The translations under genes and the position numbers were made by a program. The notes beneath the pieces were generated by a model. It did not search any database. It saw only the letters and a list, made by a program, of their open reading frames with translations, and had not been told where the DNA came from. Shown in pieces: positions 8,752-16,205 of a stretch of 64,000 nt of DNA; the stretch's first letter is position 1, and every line of letters starts with the position of its first letter. Source of the DNA: Parvibaculum sp035325945. Its GTDB lineage: Bacteria > Pseudomonadota > Alphaproteobacteria > Parvibaculales > Parvibaculaceae. The stretch lies in the NCBI RefSeq assembly GCF_035325945.1, contig NZ_DAOKYX010000001.1, forward strand, positions 248,001 to 312,000, given 5' to 3'.

Positions 8752-9645
8752 ATGTCCGCCTCGGGGGAACCCGCCAAAACATTGACATATGAAGAGGCGC
8801 TGGCGCTCCTCGCCTTCCAGGTCGAGGCAGGCGCGGGCGACGCCTTTACCGACGAGCCCGTCAATCGCTACCAGCTCGCAGCCGCATCCGAGCCGGCCGG
8901 AAGCGTCGAACGGCCGATGCCGGCCGAGGGTGGCGAGGCCGGAACGGCGGCGCCGCGCCGCGCGCCGCGCGCCCGCGCGCCCGAGCCGATGCCGCCCCGC
9001 GCGCAGGCCCCCGCCACCATTCCGCTCGACGAGACGCAGGCCGTTTCCACCGCCCGGGCGCTCGCCGCGAACTGCCGCACCCTCGACGAACTGAGGGACG
9101 CGCTGGCGAATTTCGAGGGCTGCTCGCTTCGCTACACGGCCAAGAACCTCGTCTTCGCCGACGGCAATCCGGAGGCCCGTATCATGCTGGTGGGCGAGGC
9201 GCCGGGCCGCGACGAGGATCTGCAGGGCCTGCCCTTTGTCGGCCGCTCGGGCCAGTTGCTCGACCGGATGCTCGCTTCCATCGGGCTCGACCGCACGAAG
9301 GTCTATATCGCCAACACCCTGCCCTGGCGGCCGCCCGGCAACCGCGCACCGACGCCGGACGAACAGGCCGTCTGCCAGCCCTTCATCGAGCGGCAGATCG
9401 AGCTTTCGCGGGCCGAGATCCTGGTGTTCGTCGGCGGCGTTTCGGCAAAGCAGCTTCTGCGCACCGACACGGGCATCATGCGGCTTCGCGGCCGCTGGTC
9501 GAGCTACAGGGCCGGCACGCGCGAGCTTCCGGCCTTGCCGATCTTCCACCCCGCCTATCTGCTCCGCCAGCCCGCACAGAAGCGGCTCGCCTGGCGCGAT
9601 CTCCTTTCGCTCAAGGCGCGCATCGACGCGCTGCCGCCTGCCTGA
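8752..9645 (+). CDS. uracil-DNA glycosylase, family 4/5-like
   Basis: This protein should remove uracil from DNA at the start of base-excision repair. It has 297 residues: an N-terminal half with a Pro/Ala/Arg-rich linker (about 45-95), then the UDG fold. Recognisable parts are GEAPGRDEDLQGLPFVGRSG at 148-167, the PPGNRAPTPDE segment at 195-205 and the C-terminal HPAYLL at 266-271. Family 4 enzymes hold a 4Fe-4S cluster with four cysteines. Here the only cysteines are C108, C124 and C208, and the position 16 residues before C208 is Trp192 instead of Cys. I set the start at the ATG at 8752; the frame is open far upstream, opposite ETF-QO, but that is a shadow. Confidence 0.88.
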   Translation: MSASGEPAKTLTYEEALALLAFQVEAGAGDAFTDEPVNRYQLAAASEPAGSVERPMPAEGGEAGTAAPRRAPRARAPEPMPPRAQAPATIPLDETQAVSTARALAANCRTLDELRDALANFEGCSLRYTAKNLVFADGNPEARIMLVGEAPGRDEDLQGLPFVGRSGQLLDRMLASIGLDRTKVYIANTLPWRPPGNRAPTPDEQAVCQPFIERQIELSRAEILVFVGGVSAKQLLRTDTGIMRLRGRWSSYRAGTRELPALPIFHPAYLLRQPAQKRLAWRDLLSLKARIDALPPA

Positions 9646-9711
9646 CGGCGCTTCGCAGGCGCAGCAAGATTCAACCCCCGCGTGCTTGTGGGGTCATCCT
9701 CCACAGCTATT

Positions 9712-11640
9712 ATGACTCCCATGAAGACGGGGGTGTCCCAAAACAGAGCGGTCTTGCCGGGTGGCAAAAGAGCCGCGAATAACCCGATTGGAGCATGTGG
9801 CCGCCGGTTCGCCGGGGCGCTGAGCCTTGCGGCCGCCTGCCTGCTGGGCACGTCATTGCTACCATCGGTTGCGAAGGCCGCAAGTCTCGGCACGCTGAGC
9901 GCGACGGATCTGGCGCGCGTCGCAGAGGCGCCGGCACCCGATCCCCGCCCCGCCAGCGCGAAGATCTGGAGCCCGGAAGTTCTGAGCGGCGCCGACCGCG
10001 AGCGCTATCTGAAGATTTTCGCCGCGCAGAAACGCGCCGACTGGAAGACGGCCGACAAGCTCATCGCCCAGCTCGCCGATCGCCGCCTTCTCGCCTATGT
10101 GCTCGCCGACCGCTATCTCCATCCGCATTACAAATCCAAATATGCCGAACTGAAAAGCTGGATGGCCAGCTATTCGAGCGTGCCGGGCGCCAACGACATC
10201 TACCGCCTCGCCCTGAAGAAGAAACCGCGCGGCGCGGCGGCGCCCGATCGTCCCGCCGCCCAGCGCTTCCGCCAGCCCGCCCATTCGGCCTATGCGGTCG
10301 ACGATGGCGGCGAGCCGCTCTTCTCCCAGCGCTTCGCCAAGATTGACGCGCGCGTGCGCGAGCTTGTCCGCAACGCGAAAGCCTCCGACGCGCTCAACTA
10401 TCTCAACACCGCTTCCGTGCGCATGGCGCTTTCCGATGTCGAATACGACAAGGCGCGCGAGCGGGTCGCGACGTCCTATTTCGTCGAGAACGACAATGAG
10501 CGCGCCTATCAGGTCGCCGATGAGATCTCGCGCCGCCATGGCCGCGAGGTTCCGATGGCGGACTGGTATGCGGGACTCTCCTCCTGGCGGATGGAGCGCT
10601 ATTCGGACGCCGCCTATCATTTCGAGCGGCTGGCGCGCTCCGGCACCGTGGCCGACTGGTCGAAGGCGGCAGGCGGCTTCTGGGCGGCGCGTGCCTATCT
10701 CGCCAATCGCCAGCCGGAGCGGGTGGCGGACATGCTCGAACTCGCCGCCGAAACGGGCGCGACCTTCTACGGGCTTCTCGCCACGCGGCAACTCGGCCGC
10801 GAACCGCATTTCGTCTGGGTGGAACCGAAGCTCGACCGCACCGGATATGAAGCGCTTGTCAGCGATCCAGCCGTGGCGCGCGCCGTCGCGCTCGCGCAGA
10901 TCAATCGCCGCGATCTCGCCGAGCAGGAGCTTGTGCGCGCGCATGGCTGGCTCGAACCGCGCCTCGACGAAGCGCTGATCGCGCTCGCCTCGACCTTCAA
11001 CCTCCCGGCCGTTGAGCTTCAGGTCGCAAGCGCCGCGAGCCTGCCGCCGGCACGGCAGAGCAACGGCACGATCGCGCTCAATTCCGGCCTCTTTCCGATC
11101 CCGGATTATGAGCCGCAGAACGGCTATCGCGTCGATCGCGCACTTTTCTTCGCCTTCATGCGGCAGGAGAGCAAGTTCCGGCCCGACGTGACTTCCCCTG
11201 CCGGCGCGCGCGGTCTGATGCAGATCATGCCGGGCACGGCGAGCCACATCACCCGCGATACGACGCTTGCCAGCGCCAACAAGGACAAGCTGCTCGACCC
11301 GTCGTTCAATCTCACCCTCGCGCAGCAATATCTCGAGACGCTGATGGGGGCGAACGCGCCGGGCGGCAATCTCTTCATGCTGACCACGGCCTATAATGGC
11401 GGGCCCGGCAATCTCACGCGCTGGCTCGACAGCATCAACTTCAAGGGCGACCCGTTTCTCTTCATCGAAAGCATTCCCGCACCGGAAACACGCGGTTATA
11501 TTGAGCGCGTGCTCACGAATTTCTGGATCTACCGGGCAAGGCTGGGTCAGCCCATGCAATCTCTCGATGCCACGGCATCGGGGAACTGGCCGGTCTATGA
11601 GCCGGCCGCACTTCGGGACGGACCGCTCTCGCTGCGCTAG
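9712..11640 (+). CDS. soluble lytic murein transglycosylase (SLT family)
   Basis: Lytic transglycosylases cut the MurNAc-GlcNAc bond of peptidoglycan and form 1,6-anhydro products in the periplasm. An N-terminal signal peptide (core LSLAAACLLGTSLLPSVAKA) precedes a long helical superhelix-like region. The C-terminal SLT catalytic domain contains FMRQESKFRPDV with the catalytic Glu, then PAGARGLMQIMPGTA and AYNGGPGNL. The layout and length (642 residues) match Slt70-type enzymes. ATGs at 9712 and 9721 and a GTG at 9682 are all possible starts, none with a strong ribosome site; 9712 is my choice. It follows the UDG gene on the same strand with a short gap. Confidence 0.92.
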   Translation: MTPMKTGVSQNRAVLPGGKRAANNPIGACGRRFAGALSLAAACLLGTSLLPSVAKAASLGTLSATDLARVAEAPAPDPRPASAKIWSPEVLSGADRERYLKIFAAQKRADWKTADKLIAQLADRRLLAYVLADRYLHPHYKSKYAELKSWMASYSSVPGANDIYRLALKKKPRGAAAPDRPAAQRFRQPAHSAYAVDDGGEPLFSQRFAKIDARVRELVRNAKASDALNYLNTASVRMALSDVEYDKARERVATSYFVENDNERAYQVADEISRRHGREVPMADWYAGLSSWRMERYSDAAYHFERLARSGTVADWSKAAGGFWAARAYLANRQPERVADMLELAAETGATFYGLLATRQLGREPHFVWVEPKLDRTGYEALVSDPAVARAVALAQINRRDLAEQELVRAHGWLEPRLDEALIALASTFNLPAVELQVASAASLPPARQSNGTIALNSGLFPIPDYEPQNGYRVDRALFFAFMRQESKFRPDVTSPAGARGLMQIMPGTASHITRDTTLASANKDKLLDPSFNLTLAQQYLETLMGANAPGGNLFMLTTAYNGGPGNLTRWLDSINFKGDPFLFIESIPAPETRGYIERVLTNFWIYRARLGQPMQSLDATASGNWPVYEPAALRDGPLSLR

Positions 11641-11692
11641 TCGCGAAGCTGCCGTCCATCACTTGCAATCTCTACTGGAAAGGTGCCCCCAC

Positions 11693-12229
11693 GTGCCAGG
11701 AATTGACACTTCGCGACCCTTCATTCCGCTCAACATAGCCGTCATGACGGTTTCGGACACACGCACGCCCGAAACGGACAGTTCAGGCGATGTGCTTGCC
11801 GAGCGCATAGAGAAGGCGGGCCACAAGCTCGCGGCGCGGACGATCGTTTCCGATGACGTGCAGATGATCCGCAACCAGCTCCTCGCCTGGATCGCGGACG
11901 ACAGGATCGACATCGTCATCTCGACCGGAGGCACGGGCCTCACCGGCCGCGACGTGACGCCCGAAGCGTTCAAGAGCGTCTATGAAAAGGAAATCGACGG
12001 TTTTTCGGCGATCTTCCACCGCGTCAGCTTCGAGAAGATCGGCACATCGACGATCCAGTCGCGCGCCACGGCGGGCGTCGCGCACGGAACATATCTCTTC
12101 GCGCTGCCCGGCTCTCCCAATGCGTGCAAGGACGGCTGGGACGAAATCCTTCAGCACCAGCTCGACAATCGCTACCGCCCCTGCAATTTCGTGGAAATCC
12201 TTCCGCGCCTGCAGGAGCGGCAGGGCTGA
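11693..12229 (+). CDS. moaB: molybdenum cofactor biosynthesis protein B
   Basis: MoaB/MogA-fold proteins act on molybdopterin, adenylating it before metal insertion, although some MoaB proteins are not essential for that step. The 178-residue protein has the signature STGGTGLTGRDVTPEAF and the N-terminal MTVSDTRTPETDSSGD that bind the pterin and nucleotide. A conserved ALPGSPNACKDGW segment follows near the C-terminus. I placed the start at the GTG at 11693, preceded by GGAAAGG, giving VPGIDTSRPF as the N-terminus; the frame is open further upstream within the transglycosylase gene. No other molybdenum cofactor genes are in the window. A GC-rich hairpin follows the stop. Confidence 0.9.
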   Translation: MPGIDTSRPFIPLNIAVMTVSDTRTPETDSSGDVLAERIEKAGHKLAARTIVSDDVQMIRNQLLAWIADDRIDIVISTGGTGLTGRDVTPEAFKSVYEKEIDGFSAIFHRVSFEKIGTSTIQSRATAGVAHGTYLFALPGSPNACKDGWDEILQHQLDNRYRPCNFVEILPRLQERQG

Positions 12230-12247
12230 ACATTCGATTGATCGAAA

Positions 12248-12276
12248 CCCGGGGGCGCGTCAATCTTGCCCCCGGG
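12248..12276 (+). terminator. GC-rich hairpin after moaB, possible terminator
   Basis: CCCGGGGGC (12248-12256) pairs perfectly with GCCCCCGGG (12268-12276) across an 11-base loop. No T-run follows, so rho-independent termination is uncertain; it separates moaB from mscL. Confidence 0.4.
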
Positions 12277-12314
12277 CGGCGCTTGCGCGCCACGAGGCAT
12301 TTCAGGAGATCGCG

Positions 12315-12740
12315 ATGCTGAAGGAATTCCGGGAATTCGCCCTCAAGGGCAATGTGGTCGACATGGCCGTCGGTATCATCATCGGCGCGGCATTCACGAC
12401 CATCGTGACTTCGCTCGTCAATGACGTTCTGATGCCGCCGATCGGCGTGCTTCTGGGCGGCGTCGACTTCTCCAACTATTTCCTGCCGCTCACCATGGGC
12501 GAAGCGCCCGCCTCGCTCGACGCGGCGAAGGCCGCCGGCGTGCCGGTCCTCGCCTATGGCAAGTTCGTCAATGCGATCATCAATTTCGCGATCGTCGCAT
12601 TCGCGCTCTTCATGGTCATCAGGCAGATGAACCGCCTGAAGGAGCGCATCGCGAAGGGAGAGGCGCCCGCGCCTTCCGCGCCGCCGCGCCAGGAAGTGCT
12701 GCTCGAGGAAATCCGCGACCTGCTTAAGCCGCGCGGCTAA
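12315..12740 (+). CDS. mscL: large-conductance mechanosensitive channel MscL
   Basis: MscL opens under membrane tension during hypo-osmotic shock and releases solutes. The 141-residue protein starts MLKEFREFALKGNVVDMAVG, the conserved amphipathic N-helix leading into TM1. The pore-lining pattern (GIIIGAAFTTIVTSLVNDVL) follows, then a periplasmic loop with SNYFLPL, TM2 around INFAIVAFALFMVIRQMNRL, and a charged C-terminal helix ending in EILLEEIRDLL-like sequence. AGGAG at 12304-12308 fixes the ATG at 12315, although the frame extends upstream. Its stop codon overlaps that of the convergent methyltransferase gene by four bases. Confidence 0.97.
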   Translation: MLKEFREFALKGNVVDMAVGIIIGAAFTTIVTSLVNDVLMPPIGVLLGGVDFSNYFLPLTMGEAPASLDAAKAAGVPVLAYGKFVNAIINFAIVAFALFMVIRQMNRLKERIAKGEAPAPSAPPRQEVLLEEIRDLLKPRG

Positions 12741-13483
12741 TCGCGCCGGAGCGCATAGAAGACATAGCCATATTCGTCCGCATGGCGCTCGAAGAGGCCG
12801 ATCTCGCGCTCCATTTCAGTGAAGACCGGCAGCGGCCCATAGGTCCGGCGCATCTCGGCGAGCTTCGCGCGCATCGGCGTATAATAGTCCTGCCACCATT
12901 CCTCCGCAGGCAGAGCGATGGTTCCGATGAGGCGGTAGCCGGCTCTGGCCGCCGCCTCTGCATTGGAGGCCACGCTGCCCATGCCGGGATAGGCCTCCTC
13001 CCAGAACCCTGCCGCCTCGGGTGAAGGCGCATCCGTCAGCCATGTGAGTTCGGAGACGACCGCGAAGCCGCCGGGCTTCAGGAAGCGGCGCCAGAGGCGC
13101 AAGCCTTCCTCGAAGCCGAGAAGATAGATCGCGCCCTCGGACCAGATGAGATCGAACTCGCCGTCGTGAAACGGGAGATCGTTCATGTCGCCGCGCAGCA
13201 CGCGCAGCCGCTCCTCGGGAACGCCCCCGCGCTCGGCCCGCTCGCCGAGCCTTTCCAGAAAGGGCTCGAAGAGATCGACCGCCGTGACGCGGCCATCGGT
13301 GAGGCGCAGAAGATCGAATGCCTCCGGCCCCTGCCCGCAACCGAGATCGGCGATTTCGGGCCGGGGCGGCAATGCGGGCAGGAGCGAAAAGGTTTCCCGC
13401 GTCGCTCTCGCGCTGCCCGGCGCGTTGCGCGGCAGGCCCAGTTGCAGTTCGAGAAAGAGTTTGAAGGGATCGATTTCGTTCAC
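12737..13483 (-). CDS. class I SAM-dependent methyltransferase, unknown substrate
   Basis: This is a 248-residue protein with a Rossmann methyltransferase core. Motif I is IADLGCGQGPEAFDLL, the acidic residue at the end of strand 2 lies in VTAVDLFEPFL, and motif II/III regions are LRGDMNDLPF and FDLIWSEGAIYLLGF. A conserved-looking WWQDYYTPMRAKL segment near the C-terminus may contact the substrate. It has essentially one cysteine, so it is not an arsenite methyltransferase of the ArsM type. It is the last gene of a three-gene operon after two small glycosyltransferase-family genes and overlaps the previous gene by four bases, implying a shared pathway. The substrate is unknown. Confidence 0.8.
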   Translation of the reverse strand: MNEIDPFKLFLELQLGLPRNAPGSARATRETFSLLPALPPRPEIADLGCGQGPEAFDLLRLTDGRVTAVDLFEPFLERLGERAERGGVPEERLRVLRGDMNDLPFHDGEFDLIWSEGAIYLLGFEEGLRLWRRFLKPGGFAVVSELTWLTDAPSPEAAGFWEEAYPGMGSVASNAEAAARAGYRLIGTIALPAEEWWQDYYTPMRAKLAEMRRTYGPLPVFTEMEREIGLFERHADEYGYVFYALRRD

Positions 13484-14088
13484 GCCCGCCGTTCCCGTTT
13501 CCAGCGCTTCAGATCCTCCGCCGTATCGATATCGGCGAGCACGCCGAGCATGGCGACGCGAAGGCCCGCGCGCTCGGCATTGGCGCGCGTATCGGCAAGC
13601 GCGTGCTCGCCCGACCAGCGCACATTGTCAAATATTTCCGGCACGCGCGGCCGGCGCTTCAGACCGACGAGCCAGTAGCCGCCATCGTCGGCGGGGCCGA
13701 AAACGGCATCCGCATCGCCGAGTTTGCGGAAGGCGAGCGCAATATGCGCGGCGCCGATATCGGGAATGTCGCTGCCGATGATGACGACGGGCCCCGCCGG
13801 CAGATCGCGCATGAGCCGGCCCATTCGGTGGCCGAGATCGCCCTCGCCTTGCGCGATCAGCGGTATGCCATCCGGCCAGATACCGGCATCATGCCTGGCG
13901 GCGTCGGGCGTGAGGGCGAGAAGCGTCCGCCAGCGCGGATCATGGGCGACCCGGCGCAAAACCTCGCGGCTCGCATGGCGGTAGAAGCGCATCGCCTCGA
14001 CCGCGCCCACGCCTTCGGCGAGCCGCGTCTTCACCCGGCCGAGCGCCGGATGTTTCGCCATCACGACGAGATGCGATGTCAGGCCCAT
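13480..14088 (-). CDS. glycosyltransferase-like protein, TIGR04282 (DUF2064) family
   Basis: This is a 202-residue nucleotide-sugar-transferase-fold protein. It starts with HLVVMAKHPALGRVKTRLA, resembling the nucleotide-binding start of nucleotidyltransferases (Gly-x-x-Lys-Thr-Arg-Leu). GSDIPDI and DDGGYWLVGL follow, the family hallmarks. The family carries the name arsenosugar biosynthesis glycosyltransferase because members accompany arsenosugar genes in some bacteria; most members have no tested function. The preceding TIGR04283-type gene ends with a TGA directly abutting this ATG, so translation is coupled. The pair plus the downstream methyltransferase suggests a small-molecule or lipid glycosylation pathway, with the product unknown. 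Confidence 0.82.
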   Translation of the reverse strand: MGLTSHLVVMAKHPALGRVKTRLAEGVGAVEAMRFYRHASREVLRRVAHDPRWRTLLALTPDAARHDAGIWPDGIPLIAQGEGDLGHRMGRLMRDLPAGPVVIIGSDIPDIGAAHIALAFRKLGDADAVFGPADDGGYWLVGLKRRPRVPEIFDNVRWSGEHALADTRANAERAGLRVAMLGVLADIDTAEDLKRWKRERRA

Positions 14089-14784
14089 TCAGGAATATAT
14101 GCGCGAGATCAGGTGTGGCGGCACGCGCAGATAATAGAGGGCGATGCAGAGCGCATTGCGGGACATGCGGCGGAAGAAGCCATCTTCGAGATAGCGTTGC
14201 GGGCTCGTCACCGCGCGCGCGCGCATCATCACCAGGCGGCGCCTGCCGATGCGGCGGACGAGATCGACATCCTCCATGAGCGGCAGGGGACGGAAACCGC
14301 CGATCCGCTGATAGAGACGGCGGCTGATGAGCAGGCCCTGATCGCCGTAAGGGAGTTTCAGCACCGCGCAGCGCAGGGCCACCACTCGTTCGAGAAATCG
14401 CGCGCGCCGCGAAAAATCATCGAGCCTGAAGCGGAAGGCGGCAGCAAGCTCGGCCGTCGGAATCCGGCCGGTCGCAATCTGCTCGAAGAGTTTTTCGACC
14501 TCTTCCTCCCATCCGGCCTCGAGCACCGTGTCGGCATGCAGGAAGAGGAACCAGTTGCCCTTGGCGGCATTCGCGCCCGCCGCGAGCTGGGGCCCCCGGC
14601 CGCGCGGCGCCTCGACAAATTTCGCCCCCGAGGCCTCCGCAATATCGAAGGTGCGATCGCTCGAGCCGCCATCGACGATGACGACCTCCCGGACAAGCCC
14701 GCTCACCGCCGCAGGTACAAGGGCGGCGAGAACCCGGGGCAGGGTCGCCTCGGCATTCAGGGTCGGGATGATGACACTCACCAT
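14089..14784 (-). CDS. family 2 glycosyltransferase, TIGR04283 family
   Basis: This is a 231-residue GT2-type glycosyltransferase. SVIIPTLNAEATLP is the start of the GT-A fold, VDGGSSDRTFDIAEASG is the nucleotide-binding strand-turn, and LFLHADTVL is the metal-binding DxD-like motif. The C-terminal region (PYGDQGLLISRRLYQRIGGF, then PLMEDVDLVRRI) matches TIGR04283, which usually sits beside TIGR04282 as here. I chose the ATG at 14784; another ATG at 14796 would add four residues. Much longer read-through upstream is a shadow frame. It is the first gene of the operon and lies back to back with the radical SAM gene, sharing a 90-base promoter region that holds a LexA-like box. Confidence 0.85.
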   Translation of the reverse strand: MVSVIIPTLNAEATLPRVLAALVPAAVSGLVREVVIVDGGSSDRTFDIAEASGAKFVEAPRGRGPQLAAGANAAKGNWFLFLHADTVLEAGWEEEVEKLFEQIATGRIPTAELAAAFRFRLDDFSRRARFLERVVALRCAVLKLPYGDQGLLISRRLYQRIGGFRPLPLMEDVDLVRRIGRRRLVMMRARAVTSPQRYLEDGFFRRMSRNALCIALYYLRVPPHLISRIYS

Positions 14785-14835
14785 GCGCCGCATCATATCT
14801 GCTGCATCTGCGAAGGCGAGAGGGGGATCGTGTTT

Positions 14836-14850
14836 GTTCTTGTTTTGTTC
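14836..14850. promoter_or_regulatory. LexA-like SOS box (GTTC-N7-GTTC)
   Basis: GTTC at 14836-14839 and GTTC at 14847-14850 are separated by exactly seven bases (TTGTTTT). This is the direct-repeat LexA operator known for Alphaproteobacteria. It lies 25 bases before the radical SAM start and about 50 bases before the divergent glycosyltransferase start, in a locally AT-rich stretch. The match is exact, but no binding data exist. Confidence 0.6.
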
Positions 14851-14874
14851 ATGTGCCCGCGATAAATTTTCATC

Positions 14875-16065
14875 ATGAAAACGAGTCGAGACACGGCGCG
14901 CCCCGTCCGCAACGCCCGCCTGGCAGCCGGTTCCCCGCCCGGCCCGGCGAGCGCCCGGCCTGCCCCGCTGGTGGACCCCGTTCCCCTCGTACCCCCGGGG
15001 GTCCCCCATAATGGCCGGCGCGGCCGGGGCGCGCTCACCAATGAGAGCGGTCGCTTCGAAAGCGAGCGGCGCGTTCTTCTCGATGACGGCTGGGGCACGA
15101 TCGACGCGCCGCCGCCGCTCAAGACCCATGTGACGAACGAAAACCCGCGGCAGATCATCACGCGGAACAATTCGCCCGATATCGGCTTCGACCGCTCGAT
15201 CAATCCCTATCGCGGCTGCGAACATGGCTGCATCTATTGTTTCGCGCGGCCGACCCACGCCTATATGGGGCTGTCGCCGGGGCTCGATTTCGAGAGCCGG
15301 CTCTTCGCCAAGCCCAATGCGGCGGCGCTTCTCGAAAAGGAGCTGGCGCGCAAGGGCTATGAGGTTGCCCCCATCGCCATGGGCACGAACACCGACCCCT
15401 ATCAGCCGATCGAGCAGCGCTATCGCATCACGCGCAGCATTCTCGAAGTGCTCTCGGCCTATAATCACCCCGTCACCATCGTAACCAAGTCGGCGCGCAT
15501 CACGCGCGATCTCGACATTCTGTCGGACATGGCGCGGCGCAATCTCGCCAGGGTCGCGCTTTCGGTGACGACGCTCGACGCGAAGCTCGCCCGCGCCATG
15601 GAACCGCGCGCCTCCACGCCGACGCGCCGTCTGGAGGCGATCAGTCTTCTCTCTGAAGCGGGCATTCCGACGGGCGTCATGGTCGCGCCGGTGATCCCCG
15701 CGCTGAATGACAGTGAAATCGAGAAGATCCTGACCGGCGCTGCCTATGCAGGCGCGACATCGGCAGGCTTCGTGCTCCTGCGCCTGCCGCTCGAAATCAA
15801 GGATCTCTTCCGTGAATGGCTGGAGGAGAACGAGCCCGGCCGCGCGGCGCATGTGATGTCGCTCATCCGCTCGATGCGCGGCGGCAGGGATTACGACGCC
15901 GAATGGGGCACGCGCATGCGCGGCACCGGGCCTTATGCCTGGCAGATCGCGCGCCGCTTCGAGATCGCGAAGAAGCGCCTCGGCCTCGACCGTGGCGGCC
16001 GGACGCTCGACTGCACCGCGTTCCGCGTGCCGCCGCGGCCGGGCGACCAGCTCGAGCTTCTCTAG
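14875..16065 (+). CDS. PA0069-family radical SAM protein
   Basis: This is a 396-residue radical SAM protein with the cluster motif C115-x3-C119-x2-C122 (in YRGCEHGCIYCFARPTHAYM). A SAM-binding region follows, with MGTNTDPYQPIE and a glycine-rich VALSVTTLDAKLARAMEPR. The first 60 or so residues are a Pro/Arg/Ala-rich unstructured extension. This family is distantly related to spore photoproduct lyase and has no established reaction. The visible LexA-like box 25 bases upstream suggests DNA-damage control, which would fit a repair-type role; that is inference. The ATG at 14875 has no strong ribosome site, so an internal start after the low-complexity leader is possible. A paired palindromic repeat follows the stop. 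Confidence 0.85.
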   Translation: MKTSRDTARPVRNARLAAGSPPGPASARPAPLVDPVPLVPPGVPHNGRRGRGALTNESGRFESERRVLLDDGWGTIDAPPPLKTHVTNENPRQIITRNNSPDIGFDRSINPYRGCEHGCIYCFARPTHAYMGLSPGLDFESRLFAKPNAAALLEKELARKGYEVAPIAMGTNTDPYQPIEQRYRITRSILEVLSAYNHPVTIVTKSARITRDLDILSDMARRNLARVALSVTTLDAKLARAMEPRASTPTRRLEAISLLSEAGIPTGVMVAPVIPALNDSEIEKILTGAAYAGATSAGFVLLRLPLEIKDLFREWLEENEPGRAAHVMSLIRSMRGGRDYDAEWGTRMRGTGPYAWQIARRFEIAKKRLGLDRGGRTLDCTAFRVPPRPGDQLELL

Positions 16066-16075
16066 GTCCATCGTT

Positions 16076-16128
16076 CCGGCTTTCGCCGGGATGACAACCA
16101 AATGAACCGTCATCCCGGCGAAAGCCGG
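16076..16128. repeat. paired inverted extragenic palindromes
   Basis: Two hairpin units (CCGGC-tttc-GCCGG and a second with loop GAAA) are arranged head to head. Together they form a 20-bp perfect inverted repeat: 76-95 pairs with 109-128 in the last digits of 16,0xx-16,1xx, with a 13-base loop. The unit core, CCCGGC...GCCGGGATGAC, resembles the repeats at 18.1 and 57.6-58.0 kb. It lies between the radical SAM stop and rnhB and may also terminate transcription. Confidence 0.75.
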
Positions 16129-16205
16129 GATCCACTCGCCGCACCTGGTATTGAAGCCACCACGATCAGGTTGAGCCTCGCGCGGGCATGCTGCACTCTC
16201 GCGCG

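Noticed and set aside
12737..14784. Arsenosugar biosynthesis cluster
   Set aside because: Only the two family names suggest it; no ArsM, ArsS or other arsenic gene is adjacent and the methyltransferase lacks the needed cysteines.
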